Shown piece after piece: positions 37,456 through 50,669 of a DNA stretch of 64,000 nucleotides. The DNA is taken from contig NC_061777.1 in the NCBI RefSeq assembly GCF_022458985.1, positions 10,456,668 to 10,520,667 on the forward strand, in the 5' to 3' direction. The DNA is from Mugil cephalus (lineage: Eukaryota > Chordata > Actinopteri > Mugiliformes > Mugilidae). A program made the position numbers and the translations under genes. Below the pieces are notes generated by a model that saw only the letters and a list, made by a program, of their open reading frames with translations, searched no databases and was not told where the DNA came from. Each line of letters starts with the position of its first letter. Position 1 is the stretch's first letter.

Positions 37456-38483
37456 ATGAAATCCAAAGAGCCGTCACTATGAGTGAAGCAAGCGATCATT
37501 AGACTGCAAAATCAAAACAAACCCGTCAGAGAGATAGCAAAAACATTAGTTGTGGCCAACTCAACTGTTTGGAACATTCTTAAAAAGAAAGGACACACCG
37601 GTGAGCTCAGCAACACCAAAAGACCCAGAAGACCACGGAAAACAACTGTGGCGGATGCCTCACAGGATTCTTGGATTCTTTCCCTGGTGAAGAAAACCCC
37701 TTCACAACAGTTGGCCGGATCAAGAACACTCTCCAGGGGGGTAGGTGTACGTGCGTCACAGCCAACAATCAAGAGAAGACTCCACCAGAGTGAATACAGA
37801 GGGTTCACCACAAGACGTAAACCACTGGCGTGCGTTAAAAACAGAGAGGCCAGAGTTTGGCACACAACCTTTAAAAAAGTCTTTACAGTCCAGGAACAAC
37901 ATCCTCTGGACGGATGAGACAAAGATGACGGTGATGGATGGGAAGAGAAGAGTGTGGAGAAGGAAAGGAGCTGCTCGTGATCCAAAGCATACCACCTCAT
38001 CAGTGAAGCATGGTGGTGGTAGTGTCATGGCGTGGCCATGTATAGCTGCCAATGGAACTGGTTCCCTTGTATTTATTGATGATGTGACTGCTGACAAAAG
38101 CAGCAGGATGAATTCTGAAGTGTTTCGGGCAATATCATTTTCTGATATTCAGCCGAGTGCTTCAGAACTCATTGGACTGCGTTTCTTAGTGCAGATGGAC
38201 AATGACCCAAAGCATACTGCGAAAGCAACCAAAGAGTTTTTTAAGGCACAGAAGTGTAATGTTATGCAATGGCCAAATCAATCTGTGTCCGACTGAGCAT
38301 GCATTTCACTTGATTAAGACACAAATAAAGGGAAAATGCCCCAAGAAAAAGCAGGAACTGAAGATAGTTGCAGTGGAGGCCTGGCAGAGCATCACCAGAG
38401 AAGAAACCTAGCGTTTGGTGATGTCTGTGCGTTCCACATTTCAGGCTGTAATTGACTGCAAGGGATTTGCAACCAAGTATTAA
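37456..38483 (+). pseudogene. Tc1-like transposase pseudogene
   Basis: The frame starts MKSKEPSL, with TGA as codon 9. It continues VKQAIIRLQNQNKPVREIAK and NSTVWNILKKK (paired-type helix-turn-helix), then SQPTIKRRLHQ. A frameshift near 37890 leads to NNILWTDETKM (first catalytic Asp), RVWRRKG, HGGGSVMAW and MDNDPKHTAK (second catalytic Asp). A second frameshift near 38285 gives CPTEHAFHLIKTQIKG, where the family has D-NP-EH, so the third acidic site survives as the E of EH at most. An in-frame TAG at 38409-38411 precedes the last part, ending CKGFATKY. Two stops and two frameshifts: not functional. Length otherwise fits about 340 aa of the family. Confidence 0.85.
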
Positions 38484-38500
38484 GAGGTGAAAGTTTGATT

Positions 38501-38667
38501 TAGACTTAGATTTACACAGACTTTAATGATCCACGAGGGAAATTACTTTGTCACAGTAGCTTTGTTGTACATAAAAGTAAACACTCTTACAAAACACAAG
38601 AAAGATAAAATAAAATAAGATGGGATTAAAATAAAATAAAATAATTATTATCTAGTAAAATAAACAG
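38501..38667 (-). repeat. LINE 3'-tail-like repeat, copy B, nested in the Tc1 element
   Basis: Nearly identical to copy A at 63-205 across CTTTAATGATCCAC, GGGAAATTACTT and GTCACAGTAGCTT. It sits between the transposase stop and the right ITR of the Tc1 element, so it inserted after that element. The AAATAAAATA-rich part near 38610-38640 varies from copy A. Confidence 0.7.
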
Positions 38668-38786
38668 TCCCTTAAAAAGTGGGAGGCACATATACAAACT
38701 TTATACACTGTATGTATTGGATGTAAAAACCCTCAAATTAAGACTGAAAGTCTGCAGTTAAAGCACATCGTATTTGTTTCATTTAA

Positions 38787-41700
38787 ACAATGAAATTACA
38801 CTTACCGTATTTGTCTTTTCAAGTTCTGTCAGGTTCTTAAAATGTTTTGTTAAAGAATAGTTGATTAAATGTTTTTCATAATGTACGTCTTTGCACTAAA
38901 GCAAGTGGAAAAAGTTGGACTTGTTATATTTTATACGTTACTGGTCCGTCCCACTTAACATCGAAGTGGCCCCATGTGACCCCTGAACTAAAATGAGTTT
39001 GACGCCCCTGTTGTTGCACCTGTTCACCGTTCTTTCTTCTCTTCTTCACACCATTCACAACAACAAGCACAATCAAAACTTCAAAGCACAAACCAACAGA
39101 CTCGGCGCTCAGCTCAGTGATGACAAATATAAAAGCTCCTCATACATACGGGAAGCTGACTACAAACGGGACGCAACTACAAATTACCGAAATGCTTTAA
39201 AAATGGTTTTGCTTATTTGCATGTGTGCATGAGGCATGTGAGTGTTGAAGTTCACCGGTTGAATGGAGAGATGTAAACGGGCGGCAGGACAGGCCGACCC
39301 TCGGAGGGCATGGATGATCGTTGTACACCATGATGAGTTCCAACAACCCCAGTCTGTCTCCGAGCCATCCTCGCAGGTCCTTCCCTGGTTTCAGAGCAGG
39401 AGAGCCTGTGGTAACTAGGTCATTATCGGGCTTAATGTGTGAAGCTGCTTCTCATTTCAAATAGGTGTAACCCAAATGAAGCAAGTCAGTGGTTTATTCC
39501 TTACTTTCACTTCAGAATACAGGGTGACTTAATTTTATTTTCTGTTTTTTTATTTTATTTTTTTTTATGTTAGAAAGATTTCAGTCGTATTTTATCATTT
39601 TGTTGTTTTCATTGTATTTGTCACAGCGGAGAACATTTCACTTAAATCGGCTTCACAGCAGAAGTGGAAAAAGTACAATCAAACCGTCGTCTAAGGCCAT
39701 CCCCTTATTTCAGAGATTTGCATCTCAAAGTGAAATCTGTCTGACGTGTCGTGAATTCTTAAATAAACAGAGACTTAATTAGGTCGGAGAGTGGAAATAT
39801 CCCATGAATAAGTTTGACAAGCTCTAATTGTATTTGTGCAGTGACATTTTTTTTATTTAACTAATTGTCTTGGAGTTTTAATGGATGATGCAATGAACGT
39901 GCTGCTGCCGTCAGACTATTTGTAGCAGTTCATCCATTTTAGTCACCCAAGAGTAAAAAAAAAAAAATACTAATTAATTACTTAATTAATTAAAAAATAA
40001 AACATCAAGTTAAAAGTGAAGATATGTTTGTTTGATTTCAAAATGGAATTTGTTGGACTTCTGAAACAAACATTTAGTCTTGATGGAGCAGATCAGCAGA
40101 TTAGTTCTGACATAGTAGTTGAATAAAAAGTATTTAAAGCTGCGGTAACCATTTTTGACCACTTGGGGTCAGCAGAAACGCCTGTAAATCTATTCTGGTA
40201 AATATGAGCCCCATCAACACAGTAACTTGCTTGCCACTCGTGGTTTGAATCCCACTGTCAGCAGAATGAATTTGGTTATAGAAACCAAAGTCGTGGATGG
40301 TGTTTACTTGCGATAAACATTCGGGGAACTATGTGTTTGCACACTCCATAGGTCTGCAGAGGAAAGATACAAACAGTCCAGTGACCCGTTTTTAGTGGCC
40401 TTAATGATAAATCTTCATACAGGAGGCCACAATTAAAAGTGACACAAAATGTGGTCCTGTCCACTCCGGAAGTGACTTGTCAGGAGGCCTGTGAGGCTTT
40501 TTAAAAGGCCCACTCCCTGCACTCAGAGGGAACAGGCTGTAGATAAGAGAAAGAGAGAAGGGCGAATTGTAATTGCTTTCTATGTGAGTTCTATAATTCA
40601 CCAGACCACGATGCTTTCAGGCAGTTCCTACAGCAGCAAGCCCTTAGCAAGTCTTTTTTTTTTTTTTTTTTTTGTACCAGTACCAGTCGCGATCACAGTA
40701 TCATTACAGCATGTTCATGTGTCTCCTGATCCTCTATCTCCTGGAGGGATGACAGCACCTTGGAAACAATGAACAATGGAAAGTATATAGACTTTTTTTT
40801 TTTTTTTTTTTGGAAGGAAACAGAGGCAGGTGGAGGGGAGAAAACACCACAAATAGTAGTAGTAAAGGGGATCAACAAAAGAGAGGAAACAAAATCTTTG
40901 ACATAAACCTCTGTGACATTTGCGTTTGTGTGCAGTGGGTCGGATAATGAACGTAAATTAAACCAAAATGTGTGCAAGGCAAATGTGTGTCTACCGCCGA
41001 GTCTGTCAGCAGAGAGCAGCTCGTTCTCTGACAATAATTATTGGTATTTTAGGTAATTATAGGATTTGGTTGCCCTAATTTTAACCCAATCTTCGTCTCA
41101 CCCTTTCTCTGTCTCCCTTTTCTCCCTCCTCTTCCCAAGATCTTTTCAGAGAATAAACTAAGGAGTGATTTGGCCTATTAAAATTAAAGTATGATCAAGG
41201 TGCCAGTGTGCAGCTTTCATAGTACCACCCTAACAGAGTCTGACCTCAAATTAAAAATGTTGCACTATGGCTCTGATATCATGAAACTTTAAAAATTGCC
41301 CATTAAAGGTGAGGCTTGGTGTCTGTTTTCTTGTCACCAGTCCTTCTGGCAGAGGCCGTGCTCTGCTGTGAGGCAGGATTTCCTGGATCTGTACCTTGTG
41401 ATTGTGTTTTTCAGGTTGGTGAGCATACACAGACAATGTGTCACAATACGTGTCTCTAAAGTCAAGTTGTATTATATTAATCTCAAGCTCCTGTTGTAAC
41501 TGGCCAATTGTCCAAACTTAAAACAGACGGTGGTTCAAAGCAGAAAATCCTCTTGTTGGCGATTTGTGTGAAACCAGTTTCACAGTTGCACTCGGTTTGA
41601 ATTAAACTCTGCAGTTTGTTTTTTTTTTTTTTTTTTTCACCTGTACCTTTTCTTGCCTAGAGACACAATTGTGTGTTTGTCCCTTTGGACCGAAGTCTGA

Positions 41701-42415
41701 GCTCCCACACCCCACAGCATGAACACCCCCCAACCACCACCACCCCACCCCCACCTTCTGTGGTGGTGGGGGCTGTCAACAGCTTTTGCTCCACAGCGGA
41801 ACAAATATGAAACATTTTTTTTTTTTTTGGTGCAGCAGTGTATTATCTGCCCCAATGCAGACTATTGATCACTGTAAGGCTTCAGTAGGGAGAGTCTGGT
41901 CGACTGTGTGTGTGTCAGCTGCTTCCTCTGTGGCTGTAAGCTGTCATATCTGCTCGGGGACAGGCGGCAGGGAACAGCGGACAGCTATTTATGAAGACTG
42001 TTTTCCAATTTTTCTTGTCTTCAAGGAATTTCCAGTCTTGCACCCTTCAGGATTTAGAAGCCCAAACTATTGTCCTTTTGCACCAACAAATCGGCAGATG
42101 TAAATTTGAGTTAATTTCCTGCTGTCTATCCAGCGAATGGTGTTTTCATGCGGCCGTGCAAAAAAGGAAAAAGGAACTAAGTGAACACCGTTCACATCAT
42201 GTTTGCATAATGCTTCCACTCCCGTGAGTTTGACGCAACTCGAGGCCAGGCAGCATTGTACAGTCGTCGTCTGCTCGCTTTGCTGATGCCTGCCTGGCTC
42301 TTCCCCGAGGGCTTGCTCACTCCACTGCCTGCACCCTTGTCGGCCTGTCTCCCTTCTCGCTTGTCTTCCTGTCTCAAAACTATATTTACCATTTAGATAG
42401 CTCGCACAGTTTCCC
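38787..42415. other. Intergenic; low-complexity tracts only
   Basis: Contains T tracts (near 40654, 40794, 41620, 41816), ATTA-rich sequence near 39970-40000 and a CCACCACC / GGTGGTGG hairpin-like stretch at 41725-41780. No exon was recognised on either strand. Confidence 0.4.
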
Positions 42416-42550
42416 CTTAAAGGAACAGTTCAACATTTTTATGGCTGTTCACTTTCTTGCCAATGCTTCGATGAAAAGATGGATATTTCTCTGTTCAGTT
42501 TTAAACTGGAGCCTAATCTAAGCACAAAGAGTGGAAACTGAAGGGAAATG
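42416..42550 (+). repeat. Dispersed fish repeat (SINE/MITE-like) relic
   Basis: AAAGGAACAGTTCAACATTT followed by TCACTTTCTTGCCAATG and GATGAAAAGATGGATA matches the start of a repeat I remember as very common in percomorph fish. The right end is decayed. Confidence 0.5.
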
Positions 42551-43866
42551 TTTTTTTTTATCCACAGGTTGACGAAATGCTTCTGCCAGCGTCTTTAAAT
42601 ACAACAGAGGCTGAACAGTAAGGTTTTAATCAGGTTTATGCATTGGTAAATCACTATTTCTGCCTATAAATAGCAAATAATTTTAGTAAAATCACCCCAA
42701 AGTAAATTTTCTTTTTCTTTAGAGACAGATTGTTTTTGATTTAGCTCTTGGCTATTGCTTAATGCTGACCATGTTTTACTTCTAACCAACACACGCTTCG
42801 AATAACAATAAAAAAAAACCTAAAACCTTAAATAAGAAATGAATAGAAAATAGAAATTAAGATTGTTGCAAGATTTATTCAAGTATATCCATCTTGGCAG
42901 AGATGGATGAGACAGGCTGAGTCTGATATCATCACTGTTATCTGCTGTGTGAAAAATGGCCGCCAGTTACAGCCGCTCATGTTCCCGGTAAATGTTTGGA
43001 TGAGGAAAGAGGTACATTACCATTAATGTGAATTTATGTGAGCGAGTCTCTTCACTGGGAGAGCAACGGGAACGTTGCCTCAAAATGTGGACTCGCATAA
43101 GTATCGACAGCCATTATACTTAGATGTCCTCATGTGCCCATCCTTGTTATTGCAGATGTTGTTGACCAATTTTTATTATTATTTTTTTTTTTTGCGTAAC
43201 AGCCTGAACATGGTTAGCGTGCTAATGCTGCTCTATGCGGGCAATTTGATGTTGTTTGTCTGGTTGAGAGCTCGAAGCTGAACATGTTCCAGTCATATGA
43301 GAAAGGGCCTGCAAGGTGCACACTTTGATTTAATTCATTCTGATGTCTGCCATACACAGCATTGTTGCATAGGTGCTGCTCTGCACTTTCATTTGTCCCT
43401 CAAGTCGCTCATGAATTGCAAATTAATTCATTGTGCCGCGTATGATTCACATTTTAAATGTAGTAGTGTCCACAATGTAGTAGTGTTATACTCGCGTAAG
43501 ACAAGAAAAAAAATTAATTGCCTAAATAAATTCACCTCTTCACTGAGGTGAGAATCTCTCTTGACCAAACACCACGGCTCTAGTTCCCTGCAGGCCAGGA
43601 CGAAAGGTTTTGCATGCACGCACGCCTCAGTGTTTTTATCGGTGATATCGGTGTTTGGAGGCTAAATAACTGTGACAGACCCCTTTGAGCATCATGCAAG
43701 TAGAACAGACATTCATAGGCTCGGCACCACAAGCTATGTCAATGTGTGTCATTAAGAACGTTTGCTATTCATGTCATTCAGGGCATGCTGTATTTCCTGT
43801 GTTCACTGAAACACGACAAAATCACATCATATCTGGGGACTGCAAGCGCATGTCTGGGTAAAATAC

Positions 43867-43892
43867 GGTAAACTACAAATATGTAGTTTACC
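43867..43892. repeat. Perfect 10-bp inverted repeat
   Basis: Arms GGTAAACTAC and GTAGTTTACC are separated by AAATAT. A further GTAGTTTAC half-site lies at 43910. Could form a small hairpin. Function unknown. Confidence 0.9.
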
Positions 43893-45065
43893 TACAGATA
43901 TAAAAATATGTAGTTTACTGTGTAGTTTTAGTATGAAAATCCTAAAATGTTGGACAGTGAATGTACTGTAAAGATTCAGCGACCTTCCATTAACAGCCAT
44001 AATAAGCCATAATAATGTGACAAATCACAACTTGAAAGGCATCTTGATGGAGTAACTCCTTGCCAGTAAATCTTCAGCAGATTAAACAACAGTTTCCTCT
44101 TCTCCCCCTGTCCTCTTGTACGTAGTACTTTCGTAAAGGAAATGTTTCCACAACCACTCTCTTCTCATTCCTTCATACTGTAAATACTACAGCTATTCCT
44201 CCCACTCCGTCATACTCCACAGCCGTGAGTTTGTCCACAACCATGAGAACTTTTAGGAGCAGCAGCAGGAGGAGGAGGGGTGGGAGGCTGGAGTGTGAGG
44301 GACACGGCATTGGCCAAGAGGCAGAAAGCACTCTGCCGTGATTGGGCGTGAGCCTCGGAGCTGGTGAACGGAGTTCCACCCCTTAATCCGGAGAGCATCA
44401 GTAAGCAGCAGAGCGGGACTTGCTGTGTCTGAGATGCACACCAGATACTTTAGTTTGTTTTGTTTTCTTTGACTGGGACTCTAATAGTGCTGACAGAAGA
44501 AAGTGTGCTGTAGCCAGAAGTGGATGAATAATCTCTTTCTGGACAGGACAGGATATAAAGTAAGTTCTAACATTGCCTTGTTTTATATTTAGGTACGTCT
44601 ATATTTGTAATAGCGGTTGTACAGTATTACAGTATTTAGCATATAGTATTATTATAGTATTTTATTGCTGCAGAGTTACTGGTGCAGGAAAAAGTAACAA
44701 CAGAGATACAGTAGTAAACAAACACAGAGTTACAGTACCGCCATCATAAACCCTTCACCGTGGTTTTTAGGCGCAAGTTGTGCGAATGCATTTGCAAGAG
44801 TGTGCGTGCAGTATGTGCTGGAGCGATTATGCATACATGCATGGGCATGCGTACTCTTAGGTGTGTACATGCCCTGGAGTGTATGTACCTTACAGTGTTG
44901 AAGGATGCACTGAAGGCAGCCTTGTTCTTTATGGGAGGGACGGGTGCAGTGCGACTCCACGGTGCCCAACCTCATCAGCAAACTTGTCACTGCAATGCCT
45001 CGCATTGACAGAGGAGCTCAAGGACTCCCCTCCTAAAATCTCCCGGTGTGACTTTCAGGCTGCGG

Positions 45066-45099
45066 GGTGGTGGTGGTGGCGGCGGCGGCTGCGGTGGTG
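45066..45099. repeat. GGT/GGC trinucleotide tract
   Basis: GGTGGTGGTGGC then GGCGGCGGC units. G-quadruplex potential. Confidence 0.8.
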
Positions 45100-46531
45100 T
45101 TAGTCGGCTATAAATAGACCCGCTCCGAAATTGTGCTGCAGTCACACATAAATTTAGAAGAACCAAGAAATGACAGTCATTGTTTGTGTACGAGTAAGGA
45201 GGAATCCTCTCACCATCTATATAGTGTCTTTCTGGCCAAAAAATATGACAACTATAACTTCCAGAGTATAAGCATCTATATTATAACAGCAACAGCCGTA
45301 ATAAGAGGAGGGGAGCGAGAGAAGGGCAAACAGACACTACAGAAGTAGGCAGATGGTGTAGCATATGTCTCCGGTGTGTGTTTTGTCAGGATCTCCTGAA
45401 TGTGTGTATGTAAGGCTGTGACAAGCGTCTGAGTTTTTCTTGCTCAACTGGCACACGTGGCAGCGAAATCCTGTCCACGGTTAAAAATTACCTCTGCTCA
45501 TTTGATTTCCATAGATGTGCTTATCAAAGTCCCAGCCAAAGCAGGTCGCTATAGTGTGAAATTGTGTAAAGGACACCTTTTGCAAACGTGCGAGCCCGCG
45601 CAATGAGCGGGGCTTTGTCTTGTGTTGCACTCACTTCTATAATCACAGGAAATGTGAGTTTCAAAAGTTACATCATACTCACGCAACATTACCGTCTTAT
45701 TAGATCCAGGAGGATTTCACGTTGAGCCAGCTGACCAGCTAGCAAACATGTGGATCTGTTTATGTTTCATATCCCAGCCCCCACCCCCACCCCAACTAAG
45801 AGGTGGAGACCATGACTCATGGTCACGATAACGGCATTGTTATGACATCATGACAGCTCATCAATCCACTTTTTATTTTCCTAGTTTGAGGCGATCTAAA
45901 GATAAAAAGTTAAAGGTCATGCATATGACAACAAGCAAGCTGCATTCTTCAGTCCTTTATAGTTTCTAGCTCACGTAATCAGCCTGAATATTCTAATATA
46001 AACCTGTCTATCAGCTAGAGCTCCATGATTGCAGTGTAGAACACAGGGAACCTTGTGCTGTATCTGACCTCTACTATGCAAATATGCTCTGCCAGACGTT
46101 CAGACAGCGCAGCGCTCCACATGGATGTATCGGTGAGATGTCAGCAGCACACTAAGCCCATTGTTTCACCTGTGCATCACTTGAGTGCTGCAAAAGGTAC
46201 TGTAGCTGCAAGCTGAGACTCTGACCTGTAGTATGTGACTGGAGTGTTTCTGCTTTGTTCCTTCACTGTGCAGAGATCAGGCCAAGCCAGGTTAGGGTGA
46301 ATAATGAAAAGCTGTGCTGACTCGACAGTGACTGCTTTTTTAAAAAAAAAAAAAAAACAGGCAGCATCAGAGAAAATGTTTGTGGAGCATATATGAAATA
46401 CAAGATTTTTGAGCTCTTACTTTTATCCTTTGTTGTTACAGCATGTTGAGTTGAGACTCTTTTTTTTCTGAATGAGTGTTGCTGCTCGCCAGCTTGTGTG
46501 AATAGGAGTGCAGAGTAATGAGCTTGGCTCA

Positions 46532-46555
46532 ATGTGTGTGTGTGTGTGTGTGTGT
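46532..46555. repeat. (TG)n microsatellite
   Basis: About 12 TG units. Confidence 0.9.
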
Positions 46556-49500
46556 AGAGTACAGGGACAAGAAAACACCTGCACTGATGCTGATGTTTTT
46601 GTATCAGCCTCCTAAACGAGGAGCTCCGCAGCCGTTTGTGAATGTCTGCGTGCACTTTCAGTGCACGAGTCAGATGATGAATAAGACATTAAATTTAAAT
46701 TGACATTATCAAGTGTGGAAGTCTGGAAGTGTTTATGAGACTTTGTTGTTTGCAAATAGCTTAAGTTATGTAGTGAACGATGAAGCTCAAAGCTTTCCAG
46801 AGTTGAAGGGTCAGGGGTCACGCACCAGTGGAGGACCGCAGTGTTTGGTGCCAGCGAAGTCAAATGTCACACGTTTCCCTGAGCCATTCCCTGCATTTTA
46901 TGAGGGGGGAGTTAATGGAAAATTATATAATTTGCTTCCCAAAGCATATTCATTACTGTAATAAAGTCAGTGTTTGTTTTCCTCGGTTTTTCTGGCAAGG
47001 GAGATAATGCAAAAGTCCTCTAAAGCTCTTACAGAGGCTCTGCAATATTCATACATACACACTGACACACACAAACACATATAAGCAAACAATGCCAAAG
47101 GCATTTAAGTATCTTTTTATTGGAAACTCTGTTCCCATAACAAGGGCGCAGGGAATTTTTGGGGCTTTTAGAGGTCATTCTAGGACTGTCCAACTTAAGT
47201 AACTTTTATTGGGCTGGTTGATTGTAAACGTCAGGTCTGGTTCTCTCTTGTTATCCTTAAAAAAAAGTGTTTTTTTTTGCTTTTAAGTGAAAGAAAACAG
47301 ATTCAGGAATAGTCTGTTGCTTAGGTAAAAGACGTTCCCTGCCTCCAGATGTTCGGCAATTTTGTTATGACTCGAGCACAGAATGTGCTGTTTGACATAA
47401 AACGTGTGACTTTTGAACCTTTAATGGAGTCATTTCCCACTCCACACCCTTAAAAGGCAGCACTATAGGCATGCCTTGAAACTGTCCCGTGAAACATAAT
47501 GAGTTACACAGACGTAGCATGCAAAATAGCATGGAGGAAAAGATACAGGAAGATAAAATAGTCTCCCTCTCTGCTGCGCTCTGTCTCCGCAGTGGAGCCC
47601 AATAACACTGACCTTCAGCACAGCTGGCCGGTATCTACAGAACCACAACATAATGTCTTACTATCAAGTGACGTGGTTGTAGCGAGCAGCGGAGCGGATT
47701 TAGCCTTTAATTGATTACATGTATACAAACATGAGTGCGGACTGACGAAACCGATGACCATAGTGTCTGAAGGGAGGATATGTGCCTCTGCAGCAGCGTG
47801 TGCGTGTGACGACTTTGTTACATTAGGCAGGAAGAATGACCTCCAAGGGACACGAGAGAGAAACAGCTGGGCCCTGCACCTCATTTGTACTTCCTTTGCC
47901 TTTGTTTCTCTGGAAGTCCTGTCATTGTGTTTGTTAACCTTTTATTTGTTTATAAAGGGTAACAGTTGACACTGATTCATTCTAATGCATAATTAATGCT
48001 TTGGTGCTAAAACATCACAGAGACTCCTGTATTAACGCAGACCCCTTTGCAGACCCTGTTGCGTAGCTGGCGGTGGAAATTGGTTGAAATTTCGGCAAAA
48101 GTTTCATTCGCCATTGTTGAAAGTGAAGCAGGATGGAGAAACAAAAATTAACTCGACTGGCAAAAAAAAAAAAGAAAGAAAGCGCTGTCTAGTGTTCAGG
48201 TGGTGTTTTTACAGAGCGAGACAGATGGACGAGCACACGAGTATAAATGTCTCACACCGATCCGCAAGGTTCTTGTGTAGCCCTGCACAGTACTATAAAT
48301 TGCGCATAAGGATTTGGCCTCTGTCTTGGCCTTAATTGTAGATGGAATGGATGGATGTCGGGTGGGATGGGGGCCTGATGATGTCTCAGGGGGGCGGTGG
48401 TATGCGCTGGTTTTTTGTTTTGGCCATCTCTTACGCAGCACATCCTGGTGCTTTGTTTAACATCAAGTACTTTATTTTTCTACGCTGCAGAAAACTTTCC
48501 GTAAACAACTGTTGACATTTACTGTGTTTGGACTGGGTTACAACAATGTTGCTCTTAAAAACACAGTCTGCAGAGAGAAGAGCAGAAAAGGTTTTGTGCT
48601 TCTGCAGACCGGAGCTAGGTTTTTTTGCCCTGAAACACAACTCCTTTATTTTCCCCACATTTGCTCACAATGTCACAAACACAGAGAGAGACTGTCCAAG
48701 ATTAACAGTAAAATGAGTGCATTCAGCATTTAATGATTGCTCCAGTCTCACCACAGTGTCTGTAACATCTGGCTAGAGTTGCACTGTAACATATCAACTT
48801 GTCTCTTATGGAAAATTGATGGCATAGCTCGGAGTGGACGCAAACCACAGATTAATTGGACTTAAGTGCCTTTGACAGCCAGTGTTTGTACAAGGAAAGG
48901 ATGAATAAACACCAAGGGTGGCACATGGATTATTTGACCTTTCTGTCCTGCAACAGAACCAAATAGGGTTTCCTTTAGCTTACACGTGGTAATTGCATTG
49001 AGCCTCCTTCCTCTACTGAATTATTTCTACTTTGGATTTTTTGCCAGTAAGGATCGCTTGCCAATTGGCTAGGGATTTCTACTGAAACAAGGGCCTTTGG
49101 TCGGATGTCCTATATTATTCATCAGGTCATGGCACTGATAAGAACCCTACTCGGTTAAGGACACCAATGAATGGAGTGAAACCAACAAGGTTACATTAAT
49201 CCTGAATCCTTTTTATTTAATCTGCAGTACTTGAAACACAGTACACACTGAAATATATAGACAAGGGAAGATTTTCATTTATGCTCTTTGACGCTAATTA
49301 CAACATTTCTGGAAGAATAATCCTGTCTACACTGTGCTCTATACTTTTGCTGCTCTGTGTTTGTTGGATTGTTACATAAAACATAACTAGCTTAGACAAC
49401 ATTTGCCCGCCCCATCCCTCGAGGATATCGCCCTACACTTTCCTGGAAGGCATTCAAGGTGTTTCACCTACCTGTTTCCATGGAAAGAGCTGAAATAGCT

Positions 49501-50320
49501 GTGTAAACATTAAAATAACAGACTTTCAGATAGAAATTTAAATCCGGCTTACGTTCTCATCGAGACACGCCCGGTCAGTCATGCCGTGGATGTCAGATTT
49601 TCATTGAAATGCGTTGGGAGAGACGATTTACGTTGTGAGGACTAGCTGAGCTCAGAAATCATTGAGAGGAAAAAAGGCACATGAAGAACGTTGATAAATT
49701 AAATCAGAGGACTTTGATCTGGGCTCAGTAAATTAATAAAATGAAATCCTTGATGTGCTGATTTGTGGTGACTGCTTTCAAGTTGTCGACATCCAACAAA
49801 TACGTGGTTGCATTAGTATTAATGATAAATACATGTCTTGTATGGACTGAGATTTCACTATTGAGTTCAAGAACTTAAGGAAACTATAAAACAAACAGGA
49901 GCTTTTTTCCCCCTCAAGTTTTCATAGTCTGGAGTAGTTTCCTGTTGACTTGCTGCAGATTTGGGTCAGCAGGGAAGGTAATATTCTAAATTGGCTCCCT
50001 CCTAATTATTTTCCTCTTTCATTAGCACACAGCGTTGCGCTTTCTGCACTCCTCCTCCTTCACTCCTCTAATGTGACAAATGTTTTAAGATCCAAGCCAA
50101 AGGTCAGTGTGGCAACTCATTTTTCATTTCATATCATCATGGCATTCAGTGGGCAGAGCTTTTGATTTAAGCTTCTGATTAACTCATACATAAGCTTATA
50201 CTATATTCATAAATATGCACATACAAATGCTGTTATATGTGGTGTTGTTTTCAATTATCCGTAGGTTAACACACTGGACGAACTGGAATCAGATCAGTCC
50301 ATCTTAATTCACTTCAGACC

Positions 50321-50557
50321 CGTTCAGACTTTGCATTAAGATCCATGTGAACACCCCCAGGATGCACTGAGATTCACTGAGATCTGGAGGTGGTCTCGGT
50401 TGCATGTATCCACATCCCTTTGGTAGTGCAGTTCGCAGTTTGATATCTGTTAAAATATTTTGCTGTGCTCCAGATGATGTTGGGATTTATTTGCATATAC
50501 AGCGCAAAACTGAGATCGGATCTGGAGATGCATGTTTAATGCCAGGTCTGAACACAC
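50321..50557. mobile_element. hAT-type MITE candidate
   Basis: The left end GTTCAGACTTTGCATTAAG and the complement of the right end, GTTCAGACCTGGCATTAAAC, are near-identical terminal inverted repeats about 235 bp apart. There is no coding capacity. Short non-autonomous hAT elements in fish have similar ends, from memory. Confidence 0.55.
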
Positions 50558-50669
50558 GTACCAACAGCTCGTCACTTGTGATCTCATAGCCCAGATTGGA
50601 TCTCAATGCAAGATATGAATGGGCCCTACATGTCTGGTCCTTTATTGGGTCATGGGTTTTTATTAGGTC

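Larger units (their letters stand above)
37206..38786 (+). mobile_element. Long-ITR Tc1-like transposon
   Basis: A full-length but dead element. Terminal inverted repeats of about 100 bp lie at 37206-37304 and 38668-38786. Both contain AAATGAAACAAA, ACTTTCAG, and the inner block GTTTGTATATGTGCCTCCCA in opposite orientation. The right repeat is about 20 bp longer because of a small local insertion. Between them lie a broken transposase (37456-38483) and a later retrotransposon-tail insertion (38501-38667). The outermost bases and target duplication could not be fixed exactly. Confidence 0.85.
42551..50320. other. Gene-poor region
   Basis: I recognise no exon with confidence. Contents are microsatellites (GGT/GGC at 45066-45099; TG at 46532-46555), poly-A/T tracts near 46340, and the small palindrome at 43867. 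A candidate first exon ending near 44560 is reported as a finding. Otherwise nothing. Confidence 0.4.

Noticed and set aside
41701-41790. CCACC / GGTGG inverted stretch as a structured RNA
   Set aside because: Pairing is imperfect and explained by low-complexity C/G runs; no other evidence.
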